This document shows, one piece after another, positions 19,973 through 27,990 of a DNA stretch of 64,000 nt. This stretch comes from Poriferisodalis sp965208555 (GTDB taxonomy: Bacteria > Actinomycetota > Acidimicrobiia > Acidimicrobiales > Poriferisodalaceae). Both the position numbers and the translations under genes were made by a program. Each line of letters starts with the position of its first letter. Position 1 is the first letter of the stretch. The DNA lies in the NCBI RefSeq assembly GCF_965208555.1, contig NZ_OZ242342.1:2604001-2668000 (forward strand), read 5' to 3'. The notes below the pieces were generated by a model, which was given only the letters and a program-made list of their open reading frames with translations, was not told where the DNA came from and did no database searches.

Positions 19973-21145
19973 ATGAGCGCCGTGCAGAATCAGGCTGCCC
20001 AGCCTCAGCAAGTCCAGCGCCCCGCGTACCTCGACTGTGCTGCGTCGACGCCGATGCGGCGCTGTGCCGTCGAGGCCATGACGCCGTTCCTCGAGAACCA
20101 GTTCGCCAATCCTTCCGGGGCGCATCGCATGGCTCGCAGATCGCGGGCCGCCATTGACGACGCTCGCGAGATCGTCGCCGCAGCGCTCGGCTTCGACCCG
20201 CACGGCATCGTGTTCACCAGCGGGGGAACCGAGGCCGACAACCTCGCCGTGCGAGGTATCACAGCCGCCACCGGCACCACGGCTGCCTGCCCGGAAACCG
20301 AGCACCACGCCGTGCTGCATCCCGTCGAGGCCGTCGACGGCCGGAAGGTACGAGTCGATGCCGGCGGCGCAGTCGACCTCGGGCATCTGGCTGCCCAGCT
20401 GCATCCCGATGCGGGGCCGCCGGTCGGATTGGTCTCGGTGATGCTGGTCAACAATGAGTCCGGCGTGATCGCCGACCTCCGCGCCGTGGCCGAAGTGGTG
20501 CACGCGCACGCTCCCGACGCGCTGCTCCACACCGATGCCGTGCAGGGCGTCAACTGGGTCGACATCGCCGAAGCGGCGCGGCCAGCCGATCTGCTGTCGC
20601 TGAGCGCCCACAAGTTCGGAGGTCCCAAGGGTGTCGGGGTGCTGGCCGTCCGGCCTGGGATCTCCTTGTCGGCGCAGCAGCTCGGCGGCGGCCAGGAAGC
20701 AGACCGGCGAAGCGGCACGCACAACACTGCAGGCATCGCCGCTCTGGGCGCGGCGCTCGGTGAGCTGACGGCGACACGCGATGACGAAGTCCGCCGGCTC
20801 GGCGCCCTGACCGATCAGTTGGCCGACGGTCTGCTGGCGTCCATCGACGGCTGCGCTGAGACCGTCGAGCGATCCGGCCGTGCCGCCGGCATCTGCCAAC
20901 TGCTGATCGACGGCATCGAGACCGAGGCGCTGCTGGTGCTGCTCGACCGCTTCGATGTGATGGCGTCTGCGGCGGCCTCGTGCGCTTCAGGTGCCATGGA
21001 GCCGAGCCACGTGCTGGCCGCCATGGGAGTCGAGCGGCAGGCCGCCGCGGGTTCGCTCCGCCTGTCGCTTGGCTGGTGTACCGAAGCGTGGGAAATTGAG
21101 CGAGCCGTCGATGCCATTCCCAAGTGCGTGGAGCAGCTGCGGTGA
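19973..21145 (+). CDS. cysteine desulfurase, NifS/IscS type
   Basis: This PLP enzyme moves sulfur from L-cysteine to a protein persulfide. The 390-residue protein has the Schiff-base lysine in SAHKFGGPKG (Lys214), GGTEADN in the PLP phosphate region (residues 84-90), and an acceptor Cys337 in the ASCASGAMEPS loop. Its stop codon overlaps the GTG start of mnmA, so translation is coupled. By analogy with the Bacillus subtilis YrvO-MnmA pair, it probably feeds sulfur directly to tRNA 2-thiolation rather than, or in addition to, general Fe-S assembly. No Fe-S scaffold gene is nearby. Confidence 0.93.
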   Translation: MSAVQNQAAQPQQVQRPAYLDCAASTPMRRCAVEAMTPFLENQFANPSGAHRMARRSRAAIDDAREIVAAALGFDPHGIVFTSGGTEADNLAVRGITAATGTTAACPETEHHAVLHPVEAVDGRKVRVDAGGAVDLGHLAAQLHPDAGPPVGLVSVMLVNNESGVIADLRAVAEVVHAHAPDALLHTDAVQGVNWVDIAEAARPADLLSLSAHKFGGPKGVGVLAVRPGISLSAQQLGGGQEADRRSGTHNTAGIAALGAALGELTATRDDEVRRLGALTDQLADGLLASIDGCAETVERSGRAAGICQLLIDGIETEALLVLLDRFDVMASAAASCASGAMEPSHVLAAMGVERQAAAGSLRLSLGWCTEAWEIERAVDAIPKCVEQLR

Positions 21146-22230
21146 GCGCAGCCGCTGCACCGGGCTCCGAGCGGCATGGTGCCGCTGCAAAGGGCACGGT
21201 GCTCGTGGCGATGTCGGGTGGGGTCGACAGCTCGGTTGCTGCGGCCCTATGCCTGCGCGCGGGCCATGAAGTGGTCGGTGTCACGCTGAAGCTGTGGGGT
21301 GGCCCGCAGGACCAGGGCTGCTGTGCGGTCTCGGACGTCGACGATGCGCGCCGGGTCTGCCAGCAGCTCGGCATCGACCACTTCGTCTTCAACTACGCGG
21401 CCGAATTCGAACGCGACGTCGTCGAGCCGTACGCGGAGGCGCACCGGCGCGGTCTCACGCCGAACCCGTGCATCGCCTGCAACCGGCACGTCAAGTTCGA
21501 CGTCCTCCTGGACCGTGCCCGCCGCTTGGGCTTCGACCGCCTGGTCACGGGCCATCACGTTCGCATCAGCACGCAACGCGGCACGCCGCGGCTGCAGCGC
21601 GGCAGCGACAGCGCGAAGGACCAGTCCTACGTGCTGTACATGCTGTCGCAGGCCGACCTGGCGGACCTGTGGTTTCCGGTCGGCGACTACCGCAAGGACA
21701 GGCTGCGGGCACTGGCATCAGAGCTCGGGCTGCGAACCGCTCGAAAGCCTGAGAGTCAGGACGTCTGCTTCATCACGGCCACCGATGGCAGGGAGCGCTT
21801 TCTGGCGGAGCGCATCGACTTGCATCCAGCAGAGCTGGTGGATGCAACCGGTCGGCGCGTCGGCACCGCACCTGCGGTGGAGCTGGTAACGGTTGGCCAG
21901 CGCAAGGGCCTCGATCTCGGCGGAGCGCCGCAGCGGCGCTATGCGGTCGATGTGGACATCGGGTCCCGACGTGTCACAGTCGGCACGGCCTCAGAACTGT
22001 TGGCCGAGGGAGTCTGCTTGACCGATCATCGCTGGGCAGGCGACGCCATCGAAGGCGAGGTTCTGGCCCAGACGAGCGCCCACGGTCCGGCATTGCCGGC
22101 GCATCTCGACGCCGAGGGCCAGCTGCGCTGGACGGAACCCCAACGGCGCGTCGCAGGCGGCCAGGCTGTCGTCTTCTACGACGGCGACGAGGTGCTCGGC
22201 GGGGCGACCGCCGCCGGACATCTCACATGA
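21142..22230 (+). CDS. mnmA: tRNA-specific 2-thiouridylase
   Basis: This enzyme forms 2-thiouridine at position 34 of tRNA-Lys, tRNA-Glu and tRNA-Gln. The protein is 362 residues from the GTG at 21142. The PP-loop ATPase motif is SGGVDSS at residues 25-31. The catalytic cysteines are Cys110 in NPCIACN and Cys209 in SQDVCF. The GTG start overlaps the desulfurase stop (GTGA), which decides between 21142 and an open frame starting earlier. The next gene overlaps its stop by 4 bp. The identification is firm. Confidence 0.96.
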   Translation: MSAAAAPGSERHGAAAKGTVLVAMSGGVDSSVAAALCLRAGHEVVGVTLKLWGGPQDQGCCAVSDVDDARRVCQQLGIDHFVFNYAAEFERDVVEPYAEAHRRGLTPNPCIACNRHVKFDVLLDRARRLGFDRLVTGHHVRISTQRGTPRLQRGSDSAKDQSYVLYMLSQADLADLWFPVGDYRKDRLRALASELGLRTARKPESQDVCFITATDGRERFLAERIDLHPAELVDATGRRVGTAPAVELVTVGQRKGLDLGGAPQRRYAVDVDIGSRRVTVGTASELLAEGVCLTDHRWAGDAIEGEVLAQTSAHGPALPAHLDAEGQLRWTEPQRRVAGGQAVVFYDGDEVLGGATAAGHLT

Positions 22231-22679
22231 GTCGCGCTCGGTCCGGCAGCGATCGCCCTACTCCCTGGGCGCTGCGCCGGGGGGTCTCGACGGCCATCAC
22301 GCTCGGTGCGCTCGTGGCTGCTGCCGGCGTAGTGCTCATGGTGTGGTTGACTCGCGGCGGCGAGTCCGCGCCGGCCTATCCCAGCGGCCTGCAGGCCGTG
22401 ACCCCGGTGCCAGGCGCCCAAGTGCCTCACCAGAGTCCCGTCGGTGCTCGACTCGAATCCGGCTGGGAATTGACGCTCACCGTCAACGGCACCACGATTC
22501 CCGCCGGTCAGCTCGACGCAGGCACCGTCCAGCTGGGCGAGTTCTTCTTCTCGCCGGGCGAAGGCAAGGTCATCGAGAAGCTGCGTACCGGGCGATCGTG
22601 TGCCCGTCTGGTCGCAACCCCCACGATCGACATCGAGGCCGCTGACTTCACCTACGAATGGTGCTTCACGACGTTCTAG
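22227..22679 (+). CDS. membrane-anchored protein of unknown function
   Basis: The 150-residue protein has one N-terminal membrane helix (about residues 22-43, ALVAAAGVVLMVWL) and an extracytoplasmic domain of about 105 residues. That domain contains two cysteines (RSCARLV and EWCFTTF), which could form a disulfide. I do not recognise a family. The ATG overlaps the mnmA stop (ATGA), so it is the last gene of a desulfurase-mnmA operon. Its TAG stop at 22677-22679 interlocks with the ligA stop on the other strand. Confidence 0.75.
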   Translation: MSRARSGSDRPTPWALRRGVSTAITLGALVAAAGVVLMVWLTRGGESAPAYPSGLQAVTPVPGAQVPHQSPVGARLESGWELTLTVNGTTIPAGQLDAGTVQLGEFFFSPGEGKVIEKLRTGRSCARLVATPTIDIEAADFTYEWCFTTF

Positions 22680-24982
22680 GTGTCTGACCCGTCGACGGTT
22701 CCCGTGGCGAGCAGGGCGCGCAGGCCGTCTTCATCGAGCACGGGCACTCCCAGCTCGGCGGCCCGGTCCAGCTTGGCCTGTCCTGCGCGCTCGCCGGCGA
22801 CCAGCGCGTAGGTGCTCTTGTTGACCGATGAGGGCGACTTGCCACCGCGCTGGATGATGGCCCGCTTCGCGTCATCCCGGCCGATGAACCAGCCGTCCAG
22901 GTTGCCGCTGACCACCACTGAGCGGCCGGCCAGCACCGGCGGTGTATCAACGCCGTCGTCGGGACCGTCGACAACGTCAAAGCGGACGCCCATGCGATCC
23001 AGCTTCGTCACGAGCGCCAGGTTCTCGTCGTCGGCAAAGAAGCCGGTGACGCTGGCGGCAATGATCGGCCCGATGCCGTCAATCTCCGCCAGGTCCTCGG
23101 CAGTAGCGGTCATGATCGCATCCAGCGAGCCGAAGCGCATGGCGAGCAGCTCAGACGCCGTCGGACCCAGGTGCTCGATGCCGAGACCGATGAGCAACCG
23201 CGACAGGGGAGCCTCCTTGGCCTCGGCGATCTCGGCCACGAGGCTCGTGGCGGACTTCTCCCCGAAGCCCTCCAAACCGACAAGATCGTCCGCTGACAAG
23301 CCGAAGAGGTCTGCTGCGTCTGCCACCAATTCCTGCTCGTGCAGCAGGATCACCGTCCGCTCGCCGAGACCCTCGATGTCGAGAGCGCCGCGGCTCACGA
23401 AGTGCCCGATTCCCTGGATGACCCGCGCCCTGCACGATCGGTTCACGCAGTAGGTGTTGGCATCGCCCTCTTCGCGCACCAACGTGTGCGCACAGACGGG
23501 GCACACGGTCGGGAACGTCCAAGGCCTGGAGTCTTCGGGGCGCTCAGCGAGCACCGGCCCGACCACCTCGGGGATCACATCGCCGGCTTTGCGCACGATG
23601 ACCGTGTCACCCGGACGGACATCCTTGGCGGCGACTTGGTCCTCGTTGTGCAGCGTCGCCAGCGACACGGTGGAACCGCCGACGAATACCGGCTCCATGT
23701 AGGCGAAAGGAGTGGCGCGGCCGGTGCGGCCGATCGAGACCATGATCTCGCGCAAGGTGGTGGTGCGTTCCTCGGGCGGGAACTTGTACGCGACGGCCCA
23801 GCGTGGTGCACGGCTGGTGTATCCCAGCTGGGCGCGCAGGCCCAGATCGGCCACCTTCACCACCACGCCGTCGATCTCGTAGGCGGGTTTGTGGCGGTCG
23901 CGTTCCCACTTCGTGCAGAATTCCTCGACCTCAGCGAGCGTGCCGAAGGTGCGGATCTCGGGATTGACCGGCATGCCAAGCCGGCCGAGGTACTCGAAAA
24001 CCTCGTCTGCGCCGCCGAGATCAGGGCCGCCCGCCAGCTCGCCGACGTCGTAGCTCCAGAACGACAGGCCGCGTGTCGCGACGATCGACGGATCCTTCTG
24101 TCGCAGGCTGCCCGCCGCCGTGTTTCGGGCATTCGCATAGTCGGGATGGCGGCGCTGCACGTCGACCGGAGTGAGCTTCGCCAGCGACTCGAGCTTCCGC
24201 CGCTCGTTCGCCGGCAGATCTTCGGGAGCGCCGGCAAGCCGTTGCCTGGCGCTCTCGGCGGCCTCGGCGAGGACCCGGCGAGCTGTGGCCTGGGATTCAT
24301 TCAGCTCGCGGAACTTGTCCAACGGCAGGAAGATCTCGCCGCGCACCTCGATGGCCTCGGGCACCGGCGATGCCGTGCGCAGCTCCCGAGGGATGTCCGC
24401 GATGGTCACCACGTTCGCGGTGACGTCCTCGCCGACACGCCCGTTTCCCCGCGTCGCTGCCTTGACGAGACGCCCCTGCTCGTACCGCAGCGAGACAGCC
24501 AGCCCGTCGAACTTCAGCTCGCAGATCAATCCGGGTTCGGGCACGCCTGCCGCAGTCCCGTCGCTGTCTGGGCCACCCTCATCGCCCTCGCCTGCGTCAT
24601 CGTCGAACAGGGTCGGCTGCGCAGCGTTGAGCCCACGCATGACACGACCATGCCACGAGCGCAGCTCGTCGACGTCCATGGCATTGTCGAGCGACATCAT
24701 CGGTCTGGCGTGGACGACTTCGCTGAACAGCGCCGACAGCTCCGCGCCGACGCGCTGGGTGGGCGAATTCGGATCCGCGAAATCGGGATAGCGCGCTTCG
24801 AGCTCGATGAGTTCGCGCTTGCGAGCGTCGTACTCCGCGTCGGGCACCGACGGCGAGTCGTCCCGGTGGTACTCGATGTCGTACCGGTTGACCAATTGGG
24901 CCAGCTCGCGCATGCGGACGAGATCGCGCTGATGATCGACGTCAGCGGACGGGCTCGTGGATTCGCTGGCGTTGAGGTCCAT
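22676..24982 (-). CDS. ligA: NAD-dependent DNA ligase with two lineage-specific insertions
   Basis: This is the replicative NAD+-dependent ligase, 768 residues. The Ia domain (YDIEYHRDDSPSVPDAEYD) is followed by the adenylation site CELKFDGLAVS with Lys157. The OB fold, the four-Cys zinc finger (CPVCAHTL, then YCVNRSC), helix-hairpin-helix repeats and a C-terminal BRCT domain are all present. It is about 100 residues longer than E. coli LigA. One acidic insertion precedes the active lysine (about residues 126-150). A second, charged and helical, lies before NARNTAAGSLRQ. The ATG at 24980-24982 is chosen where homology begins; the frame is open to 25096. Confidence 0.96.
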   Translation of the reverse strand: MDLNASESTSPSADVDHQRDLVRMRELAQLVNRYDIEYHRDDSPSVPDAEYDARKRELIELEARYPDFADPNSPTQRVGAELSALFSEVVHARPMMSLDNAMDVDELRSWHGRVMRGLNAAQPTLFDDDAGEGDEGGPDSDGTAAGVPEPGLICELKFDGLAVSLRYEQGRLVKAATRGNGRVGEDVTANVVTIADIPRELRTASPVPEAIEVRGEIFLPLDKFRELNESQATARRVLAEAAESARQRLAGAPEDLPANERRKLESLAKLTPVDVQRRHPDYANARNTAAGSLRQKDPSIVATRGLSFWSYDVGELAGGPDLGGADEVFEYLGRLGMPVNPEIRTFGTLAEVEEFCTKWERDRHKPAYEIDGVVVKVADLGLRAQLGYTSRAPRWAVAYKFPPEERTTTLREIMVSIGRTGRATPFAYMEPVFVGGSTVSLATLHNEDQVAAKDVRPGDTVIVRKAGDVIPEVVGPVLAERPEDSRPWTFPTVCPVCAHTLVREEGDANTYCVNRSCRARVIQGIGHFVSRGALDIEGLGERTVILLHEQELVADAADLFGLSADDLVGLEGFGEKSATSLVAEIAEAKEAPLSRLLIGLGIEHLGPTASELLAMRFGSLDAIMTATAEDLAEIDGIGPIIAASVTGFFADDENLALVTKLDRMGVRFDVVDGPDDGVDTPPVLAGRSVVVSGNLDGWFIGRDDAKRAIIQRGGKSPSSVNKSTYALVAGERAGQAKLDRAAELGVPVLDEDGLRALLATGTVDGSDT

Positions 24983-25029
24983 CGCACTGTCGAGCGTAGT
25001 TACGACGTGTGACAGCCCGGCCGCTGCCC

Positions 25030-25147
25030 GGGCTGCTGAGGGGCAGGGGTACCCGTGCTTCAAACAGATGAAGCGCTTCGTGCACAGGCTGGACATGCGA
25101 GGGGCGCTTCATAACTGCGCGCGGGCACCCCAGCCCCTCAGCAGCCC
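25030..25147. other. 118-nt near-perfect hairpin in the divergent ligA / membrane-protein region
   Basis: A 15-nt arm at 25030-25044 pairs perfectly with 25133-25147. Continuing inward: a single A-A mismatch; 25046-25050 with 25127-25131; an A-C mismatch; CCCGTGC (25052-25058) with GCGCGGG (25119-25125, one G-U pair); an asymmetric loop; CAG/CTG; a two-A bulge; and ATGAAGCGC (25068-25076) with GCGCTTCAT (25104-25112). The apical loop is 27 nt. The distribution of pairs and mismatches resembles a structured RNA or a palindromic mobile repeat. It lies between divergent genes, so it is not a conventional 3' terminator. I found no SRP RNA or tRNA-like signature. Confidence 0.75.
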
Positions 25148-25149
25148 TC

Positions 25150-26094
25150 ATGCATTCGGAAGTGCAAATTGCGAGACTGGGGCGGGTGCGAGCGTCATTG
25201 CGGGCTCATCCGACGCTATGGCTGATGCGGTTGCTGTGGCTGGTGATGCCGTGGAGCGCGGGAGCTGCCGCCGCGGATGCGCTCGGTGCCTGCTCGGAGG
25301 CCTCGGCGCGCATCCTGAGTGCCGAGTTGTGGGCTGCGTGGGCACTCGTGATGACGGCGACCCTGGTGCGCCGGCCGTGGGCGCTTACCGTCGTCCGCAT
25401 CGCCGCGCCTGCCTCTGTCGCCGTGGCGGTGGGCGCCGTCGTGGCCGCTGCGGCATGGGACGCCGACTTGGCCGCCCCGCGTGCCGCCGCAGCCATCGCG
25501 GGCGCCGCCATCGCAACTGCCGTCGCGCTGCTGCCCGAGACCGGCAACTCCATGGTGGACGGCCTCAGCTACGGCAACGAGCGGCGCATGCTGCTGCGCA
25601 CGCCGTTCCTGCTGGCGATCGCTCCCATCCCGCTGGTGTGGGCGGCCGTGGTTGCGGGCATCGTGGCACCGGCGGTGCTGTGGGCCATCGAGCAGTGGAT
25701 CTGGGCCATCGTTGCCACTGCCACCGGGCTCACCGCGGCCGTTTTGGGTTTTCGCTCTTTGCAGCAGTTGGCGCGCCGGTGGGTGGTGTTCGTCCCGAAT
25801 GGATTCGTCCTGCACGACCGCATGGCAACGCGCGAGCCGTTCCTGCTGCGTCGAGCCGACGTCGCGTCGCTCGGACCCGCGCCCGCCGACATCGATCTCG
25901 CCGCCGCCGACCTGGTGGACATCAGCGGCAATGCCCTCGGGCCGGTACTCCTCGTGGTGTTGAGCGGCCAGGTCGAGGTGGTGCCGCGCACCACCGGCAC
26001 TGCACAAGTGCTCTCGGTGTCCCAGGTGCTGTTCAGCCCGACCCGCCCGGGAGAGATGCTGGCGGAAGCTGCCCGGCGACGGATTCCCCGCTGA
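25150..26094 (+). CDS. polytopic membrane protein of unknown function
   Basis: The 314-residue, alanine-rich protein has about five or six hydrophobic segments in its first two thirds. A C-terminal soluble part of about 100 residues starts near VVFVPNGFVLHDRM and resembles a PH-like or YdbT-like patch. I do not recognise a named family. The start is uncertain: the ATG at 25150 lies only 2 bp after the long hairpin and has no ribosome-binding site, and GTG codons slightly downstream (for example 25187) are alternatives. It precedes gatC by 26 bp on the same strand. Confidence 0.7.
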   Translation: MHSEVQIARLGRVRASLRAHPTLWLMRLLWLVMPWSAGAAAADALGACSEASARILSAELWAAWALVMTATLVRRPWALTVVRIAAPASVAVAVGAVVAAAAWDADLAAPRAAAAIAGAAIATAVALLPETGNSMVDGLSYGNERRMLLRTPFLLAIAPIPLVWAAVVAGIVAPAVLWAIEQWIWAIVATATGLTAAVLGFRSLQQLARRWVVFVPNGFVLHDRMATREPFLLRRADVASLGPAPADIDLAAADLVDISGNALGPVLLVVLSGQVEVVPRTTGTAQVLSVSQVLFSPTRPGEMLAEAARRRIPR

Positions 26095-26120
26095 GACCGC
26101 GCCAGTACCCTCACCGCTCG

Positions 26121-26432
26121 ATGGGCGAAGCGACAGCGGCGATCAGCACTGACCAAGTGGCGCACGTGGCGCGGCTGGCCCGGATTGAGCTCACCGCCGA
26201 TGAGATCCAGCACTACACGGGCCACCTCGGGCGTGTCCTCGAGCATGCCCGCGAGCTGGAAGATCTCGATCTCGCCGATGTGCCGCCGCTCGCGCACCCC
26301 TACCCGCTGCACAACGTGTTCCGCGACGATGTCGCCGGTTTGTCCGTGAACCGGGACGAGGTGCTCGCCCAAGCGCCCGCCGCGTCCGACGGGCAGTTCG
26401 AAGTGCCGCCGGTGCTCGGCGAGGAATCCTGA
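26121..26432 (+). CDS. gatC: Asp-tRNA(Asn)/Glu-tRNA(Gln) amidotransferase subunit C
   Basis: This small subunit stabilises GatA and bridges it to GatB. The 103-residue protein has the family pattern VAHVARLARIELTADEI near the N-terminus. The central helix pair with VLEHARELEDLDLADVPPL and the extended tail with FRDDVAGLSVNRDEVL are typical of GatC. The ATG at 26121 gives the normal length, although the frame is open far upstream. It is 7 bp upstream of gatA. Confidence 0.95.
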   Translation: MGEATAAISTDQVAHVARLARIELTADEIQHYTGHLGRVLEHARELEDLDLADVPPLAHPYPLHNVFRDDVAGLSVNRDEVLAQAPAASDGQFEVPPVLGEES

Positions 26433-26439
26433 GCTTGCG

Positions 26440-27990
26440 ATGAGCACCGCACATGCCATCGCCCGCGATGTGCGCGCTGGCAACCGCCGAGCTGTTGACG
26501 TGCTCGAGGATTGCCTCGGCCGCATTGAAACCCACGACGGCGATGTTCATGCCTTCAATACCGTGACGGCCGATCAGGCTCGGGCTGCTGCCGCAGCCGT
26601 CGACGCGGCAGTCGAGGGGGGCCGCGACCCTGGACCGCTGGCGGGTGTCCCGGTCGCTTTCAAGGACAACCTGTGCACGCGCGGCATTGCCACCACGTGC
26701 TCGTCTCGGATCCTCGAAGGCTGGCAGCCTCCCTACGACGCCACGGTCGTGCAGGCCATGACGGCCGCCGGTGCCGTGATGATCGGCAAGACCAACCTCG
26801 ACGAGTTCGCCATGGGCAGCTCCACCGAGCACTCGGCGTTCGGCCCTACGCGCAATCCCTACGACCTCGGCCGGGTGCCGGGCGGCTCCAGCGGGGGCTC
26901 GGCTGCGGCGGTCGCCGCCGGGTTTGCACCTCTGGCGCTGGGCTCGGACACCGGCGGCTCGATCCGGCAGCCTGCGTCGCTCTGCGGCATCGTCGGCATC
27001 AAGCCCACTTACGGCCGGGTCAGCCGCTACGGGCTCGTTGCGTTCGCCAGCTCGTTCGACCAGATCGGCCCGTTCGCAGCCGACGTCGCCGATGCGGCGC
27101 TCGCGCTCGGGGTGATCAGCGGCCACGATCCGGCCGACAGCACATCGATCCCTGCAGCAGTGCCTGATTTCGAGGCCGCGCTGGGACGCGGTGTCGAGGG
27201 CTTGCGAGTGGGTGTCGTCAGCGAGCTGACCGGGAGCGGCCGCAACGGCGCTGCGACCGGTGGCCCGATTCTGGGAGATGCAGCGCTGGGAGACGCAGCG
27301 GGCGAGCTGCTGGACGGGATCGACGCGGATGTGACCGAGCGGGTGCTCGAGGCGGCCGACGCGCTGGCGCAGGCTGGCGCCACCGTGGGCAGCGTCTCGG
27401 TGCCCGCGGTCACCTACGGCCTGACCGCGTACTACCTCATCGCACCCGCGGAGGCCTCATCCAACTTGGCGCGCTACGACGGCACCCGCTACGGGCTGCG
27501 CGTGGAGGGCGCAGACGTCGAGGAGATGAACCGCATGACTCGCAGGGCCGGCTTCGGGGACGAGGTCAAGGCTCGCATCATGCTGGGCACATTCGCCCTC
27601 AGCGCCGGCTACTACGACGCCTACTACGGCAAGGCCCAGCGGGTTCGCATGCTGACACGGCGAGACTTCGACGCCGCCTACGCCGATTACGACGTGCTGC
27701 TGTCGCCCACTTCGCCGTGCGTGGCGTTCCGCTTCGGCGAGCGCGCTGACCCGATGACGATGTACCGCTGCGACACCTGCACCATCCCGTCGAATCTCTC
27801 GGGCGACCCGGCCATGTCGGTGCCGTTCGGAACCGGCGCGGAGGGCTTGCCGGTGGGCGTGCAGATCATGGCCCCCGCGCTGGGCGAGGAGACGATGCTG
27901 ACCGTGGCCGCTGCGCTGGAGCGCGCCGCGCCGCCGCTGCCGAAACCGCCGCTCGCCGGCGTGACCGGCTCGACAGGGGCAGGCAGCTGA
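26440..27990 (+). CDS. gatA: Asp-tRNA(Asn)/Glu-tRNA(Gln) amidotransferase subunit A (glutaminase)
   Basis: This amidase-signature subunit releases ammonia from glutamine for the transamidation of misacylated tRNA. In the 516-residue protein the catalytic triad is visible as Lys75 (AFKDN), Ser150 in GGSSGGS and Ser174 in TGGSIRQPAS. An insertion of about 26 residues follows VGVVSELTG (residues about 265-290) and contains a tandem LGDAA duplication. GatA and GatB coordinates overlap at TGATG, so translation is coupled. Confidence 0.97.
   Translation: MSTAHAIARDVRAGNRRAVDVLEDCLGRIETHDGDVHAFNTVTADQARAAAAAVDAAVEGGRDPGPLAGVPVAFKDNLCTRGIATTCSSRILEGWQPPYDATVVQAMTAAGAVMIGKTNLDEFAMGSSTEHSAFGPTRNPYDLGRVPGGSSGGSAAAVAAGFAPLALGSDTGGSIRQPASLCGIVGIKPTYGRVSRYGLVAFASSFDQIGPFAADVADAALALGVISGHDPADSTSIPAAVPDFEAALGRGVEGLRVGVVSELTGSGRNGAATGGPILGDAALGDAAGELLDGIDADVTERVLEAADALAQAGATVGSVSVPAVTYGLTAYYLIAPAEASSNLARYDGTRYGLRVEGADVEEMNRMTRRAGFGDEVKARIMLGTFALSAGYYDAYYGKAQRVRMLTRRDFDAAYADYDVLLSPTSPCVAFRFGERADPMTMYRCDTCTIPSNLSGDPAMSVPFGTGAEGLPVGVQIMAPALGEETMLTVAAALERAAPPLPKPPLAGVTGSTGAGS
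27271..27300 (+). repeat. tandem 15-bp duplication inside gatA
   Basis: Two adjacent 15-bp units, CTGGGAGATGCAGCG and CTGGGAGACGCAGCG, differ at one base. They are in frame and encode LGDAA twice (residues 278-287). This falls in the loop insertion of GatA, away from the catalytic residues, which is consistent with a recent, tolerated expansion. Confidence 0.85.

Noticed and set aside
25030..25147. SRP RNA, 6S RNA or tRNA-like identity of the long hairpin
   Set aside because: No GGAAG/AGCAGC-type SRP apical motif, no 6S central bubble and no cloverleaf were found, so it is left as an unidentified structure.
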